From Mucilaginibacter sp. OK283 (GTDB lineage: Bacteria > Bacteroidota > Bacteroidia > Sphingobacteriales > Sphingobacteriaceae), in contig NZ_FODR01000004.1 in the NCBI RefSeq assembly GCF_900110415.1, forward strand, positions 310,001-374,000: a stretch of 64,000 nt of DNA, written 5' to 3'. Both the position numbers and the translations under genes were made by a program. The notes under the pieces were generated by a model. It was not told the origin of the DNA, did no database searches, and worked only from the letters and a program-made list of their open reading frames with translations. Shown here piece after piece: positions 36,960 to 46,421 of the stretch. Numbering within the stretch: position 1 is the stretch's first letter; every line of letters begins with the position of its first letter.

Positions 36960-37352
36960 GTGTCGGATGTGCAGATGTGCAGATTTCAGATCTGCAGATT
37001 TTAAATTTCAGATGATATTAAATGAGATGACGGTTTGATTTCAGCCAATGCCGTAGTTAAAAAAACTGAATTTATCGAATTAAAGATTGACAGAATTTTG
37101 TCTGAATTTCGATTAATGAAGTAAAGGAGCATTATGACTTAGTTCATTTTCAAATCTTCAAATTTTCACATCCTCAAATAATTCTTCATCTGCACATCTG
37201 AAATCTGCATATCTGCACATTCGTTTTCTACAATTCGTATCAATTAATCGTCTATTTGACGCTTTCTGGTAAAAGCGTTTATTAATTGAAAAAGAAAACC
37301 AAATATTTACCGTTGGTACTTATCAATCTATATAATAACACTACTAAAACAC
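36960..37352. other. 393-bp gene-free region dominated by a word-repeat palindrome
   Basis: Between the DUF4268 stop and the DUF4965 start. The two arms of the repeat at 36967-37221 fill most of it. The remaining 130 bp before 37353 is AT-rich and should contain the promoter. No ORF. Confidence 0.6.
36967..37221. repeat. Intergenic inverted repeat of ATGTGCAGAT words
   Basis: Left arm 36967-36998 (ATGTGCAGATGTGCAGATTT...) is matched inverted by 37188-37221. The same words recur between infC and rpmI (46304-46408). The 190-bp centre carries a second word series, CAAATCTTCAAATTTTC. Confidence 0.75.
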
Positions 37353-39821
37353 ATGAAGAGGTTTCCATTAACCGTTTGTATTTCACTATTGGGGCTGTTT
37401 GCCCGGGCGCAGGATGTTAAGGCGCCGGCCTATCCGCTTATTACGCACAATCCTTATTTCAGCATCTGGTCGTCTACCGATGATTTAAATGAATCAACAA
37501 CTCACCACTGGACAGGAAAAGATCAATCCTTGTTGGGCCTGATAAAGGTGGATGGCGAGGTTTACCGTTTTATGGGTAAGGAACCGGTACACTACAAAAC
37601 CCTGGTACCCGGCGGCGATGAAAAACCTTACGAAGTAAAGTATACCGAAACAAAGCCATCAGATAACTGGGCCGACGGAAAATTTGACGATACAGCATGG
37701 AAAACGGGTACTGCGCCTTTTAGCGACGACCCCAAACAAGGTAAAACCGTATGGACAAGCCGCGACATTTGGGTGCGCCGGGTGTTTACCTTTCACAAAG
37801 CAGACATTAATAAATTATTCCTGAAACTTCACCATGATGATGAAGCCGAAGTATACCTTAACGGCGAAAAAATAAACGTAAGCAGCGGCGCCAATGGCGA
37901 TTTGCAATTGATGTCGCTTAAGGGTGATGTAGCCGGTAAACTAAAAGAAGGCGAAAACATATTGGCTTTACATTGCACCAATACCGGTGGCGGTGCTGCC
38001 CTTGATGCTGGCTTTGCAGATGAACTAAAACCTACACAACATGCCGATATTCAGGTAGCTAAACAAACCCATGTTGAGGTTACGGCAACCCAAACCATGT
38101 ACGCATTTAAATGCGGCAAAATTGATTTGCAAGTAACGTTTACATCACCCTTGTTAATGAATAACCTTGATTTGATGGCACGGCCAATATCGTACATTAC
38201 TTACAGTGTAAAATCAAATAACGGCCAGGCACACAACGTGCAGGTTTATTTAGGCGCATCTGCGGATATTGCCCGGAACAAACCATCACAGCCTGTTACA
38301 ACCCAAAAGTATGAAACAAGCACTTTGTCGGTATTAAAAGCAGGGACTATTGAGCAGCCTATTTTACAAAAACGGGGCGATGATTTACGGATAGATTGGG
38401 GATACATGTATGTTGCGGCGCCAAAATCGGCAACTGCCACACAGTACATCAGCACAGGCGACGAAGCCGTTACTTCGTTTTTTAAAAACGATAGTAAATC
38501 AACCGTTAAAGAAGGTACAGACGTGGTACTGAATACCATAGTGCCATTTGGTAAAGTGGGTAAAACAGCGGTTGAACATTTTGTTGAATTGGGCTACGAT
38601 GATATCACGCCCGTTCAGTACTTTCATGTAAACTTAAAACCATACTGGCAAAACGCGCAAATTAAAACTATTGACCAGCTGCTGGCTAAAGCAGCAGCCG
38701 ATTACCCCGTGATTACTAAAAACTGCGCGACTTTTAACGCACTGATGTATCACGATGCTCTAAAAGCAGGTGGTGATAAATATGCTAAACTTTGCGTGTT
38801 GGCTTATCGCCAGGCAATAAGCGCTCATATATTGGTAAAAAGTCCGCAGGGCGAACTCTTATTTTTATCGAAAGAGAATTTTAGTAATGGATCTATTAAC
38901 ACTGTTGACGTAACTTATCCTTCGGCGCCATTATTCCTCATTTACAATCCAAAACTGATGGAAGGTATGCTGAATGGTATTTTCTATTTCAGCGAAACCG
39001 GTAAATTTCCGCATGATTTTGCGGCGCATGATTTAGGTACCTACCCGCTGGCAAACGGCCAAACTTATGGCGAAGGTATGCCGGTTGAAGAGTCGGGCAA
39101 TATGCTGGCGCTTACAGCGGCCATTGTTAAAGCAAATGGCAATAACCCTGCTTATGCTAAAAAGCATTGGAAAACCTTAACCGCATGGACTAACTACCTG
39201 GTTCGCGAAGGCGGCGACCCGGCCAACCAGTTGTGTACCGATGATTTTGCCGGTCACCTGGCGCGCAACGCAAACTTATCTGCCAAAGCCATAGTAGGAG
39301 TGGGCTGTTACGCTCACCTGGCCGATTTAATGGGCGATAAAGCTACAGGTACTAAGTACAGGGCAATAGCTAAAGAAATGGTTGCTAAATGGATGAAACT
39401 GGCCGATGCCGGCGACCATTACTCGTTGGTGTTTGAAAAACCTGAAACCTGGAGCCAGAAATATAATATTGTTTGGGATAAAATTCTTGGCTTAAACCTG
39501 TTCCCGCAATCGGTTTATGACCGCGAGGTTAAATTTTATCTCAGCAAACAAAACGAATTTGGCTTACCACTGGATAGCCGTAAAACTTATACCAAAAGCG
39601 ACTGGATTATATGGACAGCCACCCTGGCCAAAAGCAACGACGATTTTAAGACCCTTGTTGCCCCGGTTTACAAATACGCCATGGAAACCCCAACCCGCGT
39701 ACCCCTAAGCGATTGGCACGAAACCACCGATGGCAAACAGGTAGGTTTCCAGGCGCGCAGCGTTGTAGGCGGATACTTTATCAAGGAACTACAGGAAAAG
39801 TGGAAACCAACGGTGAAATAA
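37353..39821 (+). CDS. Secreted DUF4965/DUF5127 glutaminase-family protein
   Basis: An 822-residue secreted protein of the fungal GtaA glutaminase-like family. Signal peptide MKRFPLTVCISLLGLFARA. DUF4964-like start (PLITHNPYFSIWSSTDDLNE), an inserted galactose-binding-like sandwich at about 105-225 (WADGKFDDTAWKTGTAPF, DIWVRRVFTFHK, LHHDDEAEVYLNGEKI), DUF5127 (about 235-440), DUF4965 (about 455-630, including GELLFLSKENFSNGSINTVDVTYPSAP) and a C-terminal DUF1793-like helical domain (LGTYPLANGQTYGEGMPVEESGNML to DWHETTDGKQVGFQARSVVGGYF). This helical domain is of the six-hairpin glycosidase type, so a glycosidase role is also possible. A repeat element begins at the stop codon. Confidence 0.9.
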   Translation: MKRFPLTVCISLLGLFARAQDVKAPAYPLITHNPYFSIWSSTDDLNESTTHHWTGKDQSLLGLIKVDGEVYRFMGKEPVHYKTLVPGGDEKPYEVKYTETKPSDNWADGKFDDTAWKTGTAPFSDDPKQGKTVWTSRDIWVRRVFTFHKADINKLFLKLHHDDEAEVYLNGEKINVSSGANGDLQLMSLKGDVAGKLKEGENILALHCTNTGGGAALDAGFADELKPTQHADIQVAKQTHVEVTATQTMYAFKCGKIDLQVTFTSPLLMNNLDLMARPISYITYSVKSNNGQAHNVQVYLGASADIARNKPSQPVTTQKYETSTLSVLKAGTIEQPILQKRGDDLRIDWGYMYVAAPKSATATQYISTGDEAVTSFFKNDSKSTVKEGTDVVLNTIVPFGKVGKTAVEHFVELGYDDITPVQYFHVNLKPYWQNAQIKTIDQLLAKAAADYPVITKNCATFNALMYHDALKAGGDKYAKLCVLAYRQAISAHILVKSPQGELLFLSKENFSNGSINTVDVTYPSAPLFLIYNPKLMEGMLNGIFYFSETGKFPHDFAAHDLGTYPLANGQTYGEGMPVEESGNMLALTAAIVKANGNNPAYAKKHWKTLTAWTNYLVREGGDPANQLCTDDFAGHLARNANLSAKAIVGVGCYAHLADLMGDKATGTKYRAIAKEMVAKWMKLADAGDHYSLVFEKPETWSQKYNIVWDKILGLNLFPQSVYDREVKFYLSKQNEFGLPLDSRKTYTKSDWIIWTATLAKSNDDFKTLVAPVYKYAMETPTRVPLSDWHETTDGKQVGFQARSVVGGYFIKELQEKWKPTVK

Positions 39822-39858
39822 GCCCCACCCAAACCCTCCCCGGAAGGAAGGGCTTAAA
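39820..39858. repeat. Half-element of the AACCCTCCCCGG repeat at a stop codon
   Basis: AAGCCCCACCCAAACCCTCCC begins at the last base pairs of the DUF4965 stop (TAA). It matches the left arm of 52937-53021 almost base for base. Confidence 0.7.
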
Positions 39859-39862
39859 AAAT

Positions 39863-39900
39863 AAAGCCTTTTGCTACTTTGGCAAAGGGCTTTTTTTTTA
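39863..39900 (+). terminator. Terminator after the DUF4965 gene
   Basis: AAAGCCTTTTGC pairs with GCAAAGGGCTTT (one G-U) around a 7-nt loop, followed by a run of T. Confidence 0.85.
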
Positions 39901-39916
39901 GCCAGTTTTAATTCTA

Positions 39917-40025
39917 ACAGGGCATACGCGTGGAAATTGGGTTAACATAACTTAACACATTTTACGTATTTTATTTATAAATATTTGATAATCAATAATT
40001 TATATTTTATTCATTGTTAACACTA
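39917..40025 (-). promoter_or_regulatory. Conserved noncoding element, copy 2 (inverted)
   Basis: The reverse complement aligns end to end with 22613-22720, sharing TAGTGTTAAC, TCAAATATTTATA, TGTTAAGTTATGTTAACCCA and GCCCTGT. In minus orientation it points toward a terminator and no gene, so if regulatory it must act in the inverted direction on the MFS gene at 40300. Confidence 0.65.
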
Positions 40026-40299
40026 AAATGGTGCTTTGCGCAAATTTAAGCGCATATAATGGTTGCCGTGACCGGGCAACGAACACAAGGCATTGTTTGA
40101 TGCTTACGCCTTTTTGGCATCATAAGCTTATTCCATTAGCTATTATTAAATAACACATCATTGCTGCTCAATATTTAGAAGCGTTTACGCTGTAAAGTCT
40201 GCTCTGCTGGGGCGCATTGTTATTTAAGGAGCTAAATGAAGGCGTCGCAGTTAGCGTGGGCTTGTATCTCAATTCTTTTTCGCTACTTTTATCTTATCA

Positions 40300-41622
40300 A
40301 TGGAAACCAAAAATAACAAGAAAACCATCCGGGCCTGGGCATTTTTTGATTGGGCCAACTCGGCCTATAACCTGGTCATCACCTCAACAATTTTTCCGGC
40401 ATATTATGTGGCCATCACAGCTAACGCTAAAAATGGCGATAGGGTAATCTTCTTCGGTAAAAGCTTCGTGAATACGGCATTGTCAGATTATGCCCTTGCT
40501 GCTGCCTATATGGTGATGGTTTTGCTGCTGCCCATATTATCCTCTATTGCCGATTACAAGGGCAACAAGAAAATATTTATGCAGTTTTTTACCTGTATCG
40601 GCGCGTTATCCTGCTGTAGTTTGTTTTTTTTTACAAAAGATACTTTGGAGATGGGCATTATCGCCTTTGCACTGGCGGCCATTGGTTATAGCGGTGGTTT
40701 TGTGTTCTACAATTCTTATTTGCCGGAGATAGCTACCATTGATATGCAGGATAACGTGAGTGCCAAAGGTTTTACCTATGGTTACATTGGCAGCGTGTTA
40801 TTGCAGCTAATCTGTTTTCTTTTTGTATTAAAACCAGATTGGTTTGGAATATTAGATAAAAGCTTCCCGGCAAGGTTATCATTTCTGCTGGTAGGTTTGT
40901 GGTGGATAGGTTTCGCTCTGATCCCTTTTTCTGTATTGCCCAAAGGTAGCCCGAATGCGGTGAGCCATGAGCACAATATTATCAAAGGAGGTTTTATTGA
41001 ATTAGGCAACGTGTGGAAAAAAGTGAAAGGCATGCCACTGCTAAAAAGATTTTTGCCCGCGTTTTTCTTTTACTCCATGGGGTTACAAACTGTTATGCTT
41101 GTGGCAACGGGTTTTGCTGCAAAAGTGCTGCATATGGGTACGGCAGCACTCATTTCAATCATCCTGATTATACAACTGGTGGCCATAGGCGGCGCTACTT
41201 TAATGTCGAGGCTGTCGGGCATTTTTGGTAACGTGCGGGTACTTATCGGTACAGTAATTATCTGGATAGGTGTATGTGTAGCCGCATATTTTACAACTAC
41301 CGATACCCAGTTTTATTTGGTTGCCGTTGTTGTGGGGCTGGTAATGGGGGGCATACAATCTATGTCAAGGTCTACCTATTCAAAATACCTTCCGGAAAAT
41401 ATTCCCGATACGGCATCATTCTTCAGCTTTTATGATGTTACCGAAAAGCTGGCTATAGTTGCCGGGGTGTTTAGCTTCGGTTTTATTGAAGAATTAACCG
41501 GCAGTCCGCGCAATTCAGTATTGGTGTTAGGATTATTTTTTATCGTTGGATTGTTTTTATTGTTTTCTTTGCTGAAAGCCGAAAAAAACAATAAAAATAA
41601 TACGGAATTTAGCGCCGAATAA
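40300..41622 (+). CDS. UMF1-type MFS transporter
   Basis: A 440-residue inner-membrane transporter with about 12 TM segments. The N-terminal AWAFFDWANSAYNLVITSTIFPAYY is the UMF1/Vps22-like family signature; the mid-loop and the second half (GGIQSMSRSTYSKYLPENIPDTASFFSFYDVTEKLAIVAG) fit the same family, which includes the yeast vacuolar effluxer Atg22. Substrates in bacteria are unknown. It is followed by a LutA-like gene 9 bp downstream, so they likely share a transcript. The element copy 2 lies about 275 bp upstream. Confidence 0.92.
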   Translation: METKNNKKTIRAWAFFDWANSAYNLVITSTIFPAYYVAITANAKNGDRVIFFGKSFVNTALSDYALAAAYMVMVLLLPILSSIADYKGNKKIFMQFFTCIGALSCCSLFFFTKDTLEMGIIAFALAAIGYSGGFVFYNSYLPEIATIDMQDNVSAKGFTYGYIGSVLLQLICFLFVLKPDWFGILDKSFPARLSFLLVGLWWIGFALIPFSVLPKGSPNAVSHEHNIIKGGFIELGNVWKKVKGMPLLKRFLPAFFFYSMGLQTVMLVATGFAAKVLHMGTAALISIILIIQLVAIGGATLMSRLSGIFGNVRVLIGTVIIWIGVCVAAYFTTTDTQFYLVAVVVGLVMGGIQSMSRSTYSKYLPENIPDTASFFSFYDVTEKLAIVAGVFSFGFIEELTGSPRNSVLVLGLFFIVGLFLLFSLLKAEKNNKNNTEFSAE

Positions 41623-41631
41623 TTTGTGCCG

Positions 41632-42360
41632 ATGAAGATAGAGCTGTTTGTACCATGTTTTGTAGATCAATTATTTCCTGATACTGCTTTTAATACCATA
41701 AAAGTGCTTGAAAAGGCAGGTTGTAAGGTGAGTTTTAACCCAAACCAAACCTGCTGCGGGCAACCGGCATTTAACGCCGGTTTTTGGGATGATGCCAAAG
41801 CAGTGGGCAGTAAATTCCTGAATGATTTTTCGGAAGATAGCGTGATCGTTACACCTTCGGCCTCGTGCACAGGCATGGTGAAAAATTACTATAACGATTT
41901 ATTTACCAATACAGCCCTGCACAATAAATGCCGGGCCATACAGGGTAATATTTATGAGCTGTCGGATTTCCTGGTAAACATCCTCCAGTTTGATTACTTC
42001 GGTGCCGAACTGGACGGCAAAGCCGTTTACCACGATAGCTGCGCCGCCCTGCGCGAGTGCAAGATCAGAACCGAGCCACGGCAACTCCTCTCCAAAGTAT
42101 TAGGACTGGAACTGCTTGAACTAAAAGATAACGAAACCTGTTGCGGCTTCGGCGGTACATTTGCCGTTAAGTTTGAGGCTATCTCTACAGCTATGGCGCA
42201 GCAAAAAGTAGATAATGCTTTAGCCGCCGGTGCAGAATACATCATTTCGACAGATGCGTCTTGTTTAATGCAGCTGCAAACCTATATCGATAAAAATAGC
42301 TTGCCTATCCGCACAATTCACCTTGCTGATGTATTGGCGTTGGGGTGGGGGAATGTTTGA
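41632..42360 (+). CDS. LutA/YkgE-like (Fe-S)-binding protein
   Basis: A 242-residue cytoplasmic protein with two CCG domains, each with the Cys-Cys-Gly core: NQTCCGQPAFNAGF near residue 40 and ETCCGFGGTF near 167, plus YHDSCAALRECKI and SASCTG. Related to LutA and heterodisulfide-reductase subunit B, which use these motifs to bind iron-sulfur clusters in lactate or other oxidations. ATG at 41632 is chosen because LutA proteins begin MKIELFVPCFVDQ; a GTG two codons earlier is an alternative. LutB and LutC are absent here, so the electron partners must be encoded elsewhere. Co-directional with the MFS gene. Confidence 0.9.
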   Translation: MKIELFVPCFVDQLFPDTAFNTIKVLEKAGCKVSFNPNQTCCGQPAFNAGFWDDAKAVGSKFLNDFSEDSVIVTPSASCTGMVKNYYNDLFTNTALHNKCRAIQGNIYELSDFLVNILQFDYFGAELDGKAVYHDSCAALRECKIRTEPRQLLSKVLGLELLELKDNETCCGFGGTFAVKFEAISTAMAQQKVDNALAAGAEYIISTDASCLMQLQTYIDKNSLPIRTIHLADVLALGWGNV

Positions 42361-42405
42361 ATTTTGGATTGGTTTTGATGGTTTTTAGCTAACTGATAAT
42401 TTATT

Positions 42406-42945
42406 ATGAGAATAATAAACCCTCCACAGGTAAACGAATATCCGCCATATGCTATCATGTACATGAAGCTGGTGCCGGCAGATGGCTTACTGTTAAAGCA
42501 CCTGCAAGATTGCTTCGATAGCATAAAACAATTAATATATGCATTACCAAATGAAGTTTTGTACTACAGGTACGCGCCAGGAAAATGGAGTATAAAGCAG
42601 GTGCTGGTGCATATTATTGACGATGAGCGCATTTATGCCTACAGGGCACTTAGGTTTGCGCGTAACGAAAAAAATGGCCTTATTGGATTTGATCAGGATG
42701 CTTATGCTGAATACTCTGATGCGGACAACCGGGAACTCGATAATATTTTTGAAGAATACGATGCGGTAAGGCGATCAACCATAGCCCTGTTTAATGGGCT
42801 GCCCGAAGACGCATTTAACAGAATGGGACATGGCACAGGCACAGCAAATGATGCCACTGTGAGGGCCTTAGCGTATCATATTGCAGGTCATGAACTACAT
42901 CACATCAACATTATTAAAGAAAAATATCTCTGCGAAAGGTTCTAA
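42406..42945 (+). CDS. DinB-family protein
   Basis: A 179-residue four-helix-bundle protein of the DinB/DfsB-like superfamily. Metal-binding histidines are visible in HIIDDERIYAYRALRFAR, and HIAGHELHHINIIKEKY near the C-terminus, the usual three-histidine pattern. Such proteins are often thiol- or mycothiol-dependent transferases; substrate unknown. Its last 4 bp overlap the convergent zinc-ribbon gene. Confidence 0.93.
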   Translation: MRIINPPQVNEYPPYAIMYMKLVPADGLLLKHLQDCFDSIKQLIYALPNEVLYYRYAPGKWSIKQVLVHIIDDERIYAYRALRFARNEKNGLIGFDQDAYAEYSDADNRELDNIFEEYDAVRRSTIALFNGLPEDAFNRMGHGTGTANDATVRALAYHIAGHELHHINIIKEKYLCERF

Positions 42946-43541
42946 TTTCTTTCAACATCCAATATCTGCTCTTTTTTATCCATTAGTTTCAAATCGGCGG
43001 TACTTATGCCATCTTCTTCGGTTTCAAACTCCTTACTTTTTAAATTATCAATATCCGATTCCAGATTTGTTTGATACTTATTGGCAACGCAATATATACT
43101 ATCACCAACAACCCTGTTAACCTTAATCAGGGTGTATGCGTTATCCTTTAATTTAATTTGAAGGATATCATCCTTTTTGAGCGAAGTAATCATACTGCTC
43201 ACCTTTTTTGCCGTTTGCCTGCTGGAAATAGTTACGCCTACTGCTATCAGTGCGATAATAAAAACACCAGAAAATGTCCACACAGGTATCGCAGTATGCT
43301 TTTTAATATTGTAATAGCTCATTTTGAGCGAAGGTGTCATCTGGTCGAATTTTAACACCTGTTTGCAATTGGTACATTGCGAAACACCGGTTTTACCGAT
43401 TGGGAAAAACGGTATCCAGTACACATGAGCGTACCGTTGAAATACGTTCATCTGCATTACATTACCTGCGCCGCAGGCCGGGCATGCATCTGCAATAAAA
43501 TCGGTTTTTCGAAGGGTAGCTTTGGTGCCGTAGATGATCAT
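42942..43541 (-). CDS. Zinc-ribbon membrane protein
   Basis: A 199-residue protein with an N-terminal zinc ribbon: ACPACG (C20, C23) and CTNCK (C56, C59), separated by a conserved hydrophobic stretch (YWIPFFPIGKTG), typical of zinc-ribbon 15 proteins. One TM segment follows (about 89-110, TFSGVFIIALIAVGV), then an extracytoplasmic or cytoplasmic beta-rich domain with a short coiled end. No function is recognised. It overlaps the convergent DinB gene by 4 bp. Confidence 0.85.
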   Translation of the reverse strand: MIIYGTKATLRKTDFIADACPACGAGNVMQMNVFQRYAHVYWIPFFPIGKTGVSQCTNCKQVLKFDQMTPSLKMSYYNIKKHTAIPVWTFSGVFIIALIAVGVTISSRQTAKKVSSMITSLKKDDILQIKLKDNAYTLIKVNRVVGDSIYCVANKYQTNLESDIDNLKSKEFETEEDGISTADLKLMDKKEQILDVERN

Positions 43542-43721
43542 TGTTTGGTGTGATAAAGGTTATGGAAATGAAGTTGATTAAACGATTTGAAAATAATCAA
43601 AAATTCAATCTAAAAAAATAATAGTTGATATCTTGATGCTATGTGGCGCATATGTGTTTACTTACCACTTTGTTCAAATCCGAAATCGAAATTCCCAATT
43701 CCGAAATCCTAAAAATAATCC

Positions 43722-43729
43722 TATTTTTG
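43722..43729 (+). promoter_or_regulatory. -7 box for the thrS operon (TATTTTTG)
   Basis: Exact TAnnTTTG, 74 bp before the thrS ATG. The -33 region is not clear. Transcription would start about 43736. Confidence 0.4.
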
Positions 43730-43742
43730 CACCTCAAAATAT

Positions 43743-43765
43743 ACAATCACTTTGTAGGTGATTGT
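43743..43765 (+). promoter_or_regulatory. 5' leader hairpin of thrS
   Basis: ACAATCAC, 7-nt loop TTTGTAG, GTGATTGT: a perfect 8-bp stem at the predicted 5' end of the transcript. It could protect the mRNA or take part in control of the translation operon; no known riboregulator is recognised. Confidence 0.4.
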
Positions 43766-43803
43766 GCAAACGTAATTTTATAAACTTTAAATCATAGTTG
43801 TAG

Positions 43804-45729
43804 ATGATTAGTATTACACTTCCCGATGGTTCCGTTCGTCAGTACGACAAGGGGATCACTTCCGCCCAGATCGCGTTGTCGATCTCCGAAGGATTAGCAC
43901 GTAACGTTTTAGCAGCCGAAGTTGATGGCGAGGTTTGGGATTCCAGCCGCCCTATCGAAAAAGACTCGCACGTTAAATTATTAACCTGGAACGATGCTTC
44001 AGGTAAATCAACCTTCTGGCATTCATCAGCCCACTTATTGGCCGAGGCTTTGGAGGCGCTTTATCCGGGTACCAAATTTGGTATCGGTCCGGCTATCGAA
44101 ACCGGGTTTTATTATGATGTAGACTTTGGTGATCGTGAATTTTCGTCAGATGAGTTCAAAAAGATCGAAGATAAAATTATTGAGTTAGCCAAAACCAAAG
44201 AGGAGTACATTCGCAAACCCGTTAGTAAAGCCGATGCTATTGAGTATTTTACTGATAAAGGGGATGAGTATAAACTCGACCTCATCAAAGATCTGCCCGA
44301 TGGCGCCATTACATTTTACACACAAGGTAACTTTACCGACTTGTGCCGCGGGCCGCATATCCCCAACACCGGTTTTATAAAAGCTGTTAAACTCATCAGC
44401 GTTGCCGGTGCTTACTGGCGCGGCGACGAAACACGCAAGCAATTAACCCGTATATATGCTGTAACTTTCCCTAAAGCCAGCGAGCTTACCGAATACCTGC
44501 ACATGATTGAAGAAGCCAAAAAGCGCGATCACAGGAAATTAGGTAAAGAGCTGGAACTGTTCGCTTTTTCCGAAAAAGTGGGTATGGGCTTGCCGTTGTG
44601 GTTGCCAAAAGGAACCGCTTTGCGCGAACGCCTGCAAAACTTTTTGCAAAAAGCACAGGTTAAAGCAGGTTACGAACAGGTAATTACACCACATATCGGC
44701 CATAAAAACCTGTATGTAACATCTGGTCACTATGAAAAATATGGCGCCGATTCGTTTCAGCCTATAAAAACCCCGCAGGAAGGGGAGGAGTTCTTTTTAA
44801 AACCGATGAACTGCCCGCACCACTGCGAGATATATAAAACAAAACCACGTTCGTACAAAGATCTTCCTGTTCGTTTGGCCGAGTTTGGTACTGTATACCG
44901 ATATGAGCAAAGCGGCGAGCTGCATGGCTTAACCCGTGTGCGTGGCTTTACACAGGATGATGCCCACTTATTTTGTCGTCCCGACCAGGTAAAGGATGAA
45001 TTTAAAAAAGTAATTGACCTGGTATTGTACGTGTTCAAGGCGCTGGGCTTCGAAAACTATACCGCCCAGGTATCGTTACGTGATCCGGATAATAAAGCCA
45101 AATACATCGGTACCGACGAGAACTGGGCGCTGGCTGAGTCGGCTATTATTGAAGCGGCAGATGAGAAAGGCCTTACCACTGTTGTAGAATATGGCGAAGC
45201 GGCGTTTTATGGCCCTAAACTCGATTTTATGGTGCGTGATGCCCTGGGCCGTAAATGGCAATTGGGTACCATCCAGGTCGATTATAACCTGCCTGAACGT
45301 TTTGAACTGGAATACACCGGCAGTGACAACTTAAAACATCGCCCGGTAATGATCCACAGGGCGCCATTTGGATCGATGGAACGCTTTATTGCTGTGTTAA
45401 TTGAGCATTGCGCAGGTAATTTCCCGCTGTGGTTATCCCCGGAGCAGTTTATTATTCTGCCGATATCAGAAAAATACGAGGAATATGCAAAAAAACTTTC
45501 TGATGTGTTAAAAGATTCCGATATTTGCGGGCTGATTGATTTCAGGGACGAGAAGATAGGGCGTAAGATACGCGATGCTGAAGTCAAAAAGATCCCTTAT
45601 ATGTTGATAGTGGGTGAAAAAGAAGCTGCCGAAGGCATGGTTTCTGTAAGGAAACATGGTTTGGGCGACTTGGGAAGTATGAGCATAGAAGATTTTAAAG
45701 AACAAATAATTAAAGAAATAAAAGTATAA
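43804..45729 (+). CDS. thrS: Threonyl-tRNA synthetase
   Basis: A 641-residue class II aminoacyl-tRNA synthetase that charges tRNA-Thr. It has the TGS domain (about 1-60), the editing domain with [11 protein letters not shown] and [12 protein letters not shown] (zinc-like HxxxH and Cys), class II motif 1 and 2 in the catalytic core ([48 protein letters not shown]), motif 3 ([21 protein letters not shown]) and a C-terminal anticodon-binding domain (about 540-641). Length is normal. First of the thrS-infC-rpmI-rplT cluster, with infC 1 bp after its stop. Confidence 0.98.
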   Translation: MISITLPDGSVRQYDKGITSAQIALSISEGLARNVLAAEVDGEVWDSSRPIEKDSHVKLLTWNDASGKSTFWHSSAHLLAEALEALYPGTKFGIGPAIETGFYYDVDFGDREFSSDEFKKIEDKIIELAKTKEEYIRKPVSKADAIEYFTDKGDEYKLDLIKDLPDGAITFYTQGNFTDLCRGPHIPNTGFIKAVKLISVAGAYWRGDETRKQLTRIYAVTFPKASELTEYLHMIEEAKKRDHRKLGKELELFAFSEKVGMGLPLWLPKGTALRERLQNFLQKAQVKAGYEQVITPHIGHKNLYVTSGHYEKYGADSFQPIKTPQEGEEFFLKPMNCPHHCEIYKTKPRSYKDLPVRLAEFGTVYRYEQSGELHGLTRVRGFTQDDAHLFCRPDQVKDEFKKVIDLVLYVFKALGFENYTAQVSLRDPDNKAKYIGTDENWALAESAIIEAADEKGLTTVVEYGEAAFYGPKLDFMVRDALGRKWQLGTIQVDYNLPERFELEYTGSDNLKHRPVMIHRAPFGSMERFIAVLIEHCAGNFPLWLSPEQFIILPISEKYEEYAKKLSDVLKDSDICGLIDFRDEKIGRKIRDAEVKKIPYMLIVGEKEAAEGMVSVRKHGLGDLGSMSIEDFKEQIIKEIKV

Positions 45730-45730
45730 C

Positions 45731-46297
45731 TTGGCATTAAACAAACCTTTCAATAGAGGACCAAGGCTTCCTTTTAAGAAAAAAGAAGCTGAACACAACA
45801 TCAATCAATTCATTAGGGCTCAGGAAGTTCGCCTTGTAGGTGATAACGTAGAGCAAGGTATTTTTTCATTAAGAGATGCCCTTGCTATAGCGCAGGAGCA
45901 GGAACTTGACCTGGTTGAAATATCTCCAAACGCCGTACCTCCGGTTTGTAAAGTAACGGACTATAACAAGTTCATTTACGAGCAGAAGAAAAAGCTTAAA
46001 GAGATAAAGAGCAATGCCAAGCAAACTGTTATAAAGGAGATCCGTTTCGGGCCAAACACTGATGACCATGACTTTGAATTTAAATTAAAGCATGCCATTA
46101 AGTTTTTGGAAGCCGGCGAAAAGGTAAGAGCTTACGTACACTTTAAAGGCCGCGCCATTGTTTACAAGGAGCAGGGCGAGATATTACTACTTCGTTTTGC
46201 GCAGGCATTGGAGGATGTAGGTAAAGTGGAGCAATTACCAAAGCTTGAAGGTAAAAGGATGTTTTTAACCCTTGCGCCTAAAGCTGCTAAAAAATAA
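45731..46297 (+). CDS. infC: Translation initiation factor IF-3 (TTG start)
   Basis: A 188-residue factor that binds the 30S subunit and checks the initiation codon. The N-terminal domain contains [22 protein letters not shown] and the linker leads to the C-terminal alpha/beta domain ([21 protein letters not shown]). The only start consistent with the conserved N-terminus is TTG at 45731, 1 bp after the thrS stop. E. coli infC starts with AUU and IF-3 represses its own synthesis by rejecting that codon; a non-AUG start here would allow the same control. Fixed within the thrS operon. Confidence 0.95.
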   Translation: MALNKPFNRGPRLPFKKKEAEHNINQFIRAQEVRLVGDNVEQGIFSLRDALAIAQEQELDLVEISPNAVPPVCKVTDYNKFIYEQKKKLKEIKSNAKQTVIKEIRFGPNTDDHDFEFKLKHAIKFLEAGEKVRAYVHFKGRAIVYKEQGEILLLRFAQALEDVGKVEQLPKLEGKRMFLTLAPKAAKK

Positions 46298-46303
46298 TTT
46301 TAA

Positions 46304-46408
46304 ATGTGCGAATTTCAGATGTGCAGATGTGCAGATGAAAAAAGCATTAAAGATCAAACCCGCGGGTGTAATGATTTGCACATTTGCATATCTGCACATC
46401 TGCACATA
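46304..46408. repeat. Intergenic inverted repeat between infC and rpmI
   Basis: ATGTGCAGATGTGCAGATG at 46316-46336 is faced by its inverse at 46377-46408, with the same word set as the repeat at 36967-37221. It is unusual in that it splits a ribosomal-protein operon. Confidence 0.7.
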
Positions 46409-46421
46409 TAATTAAATAGTT

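Larger units (their letters stand above)
39822..40299. other. 478-bp gene-free region
   Basis: Holds, in order, a repeat half-element, a strong terminator (39863-39900), the inverted copy of the conserved noncoding element (39917-40025), a GGTTGCC/GGCAAC palindrome near 40060-40080, and an AGCGTTTACGCT near-palindrome at 40190-40201 upstream of the MFS gene. The minus-strand side has no gene for the element to serve. Confidence 0.65.

Noticed and set aside
40190..40201. AGCGTTTACGCT as a LacI-type operator
   Set aside because: Only the outer four bases pair, the centre is not symmetric, and it lies about 100 bp from the MFS start without a nearby -7 box.
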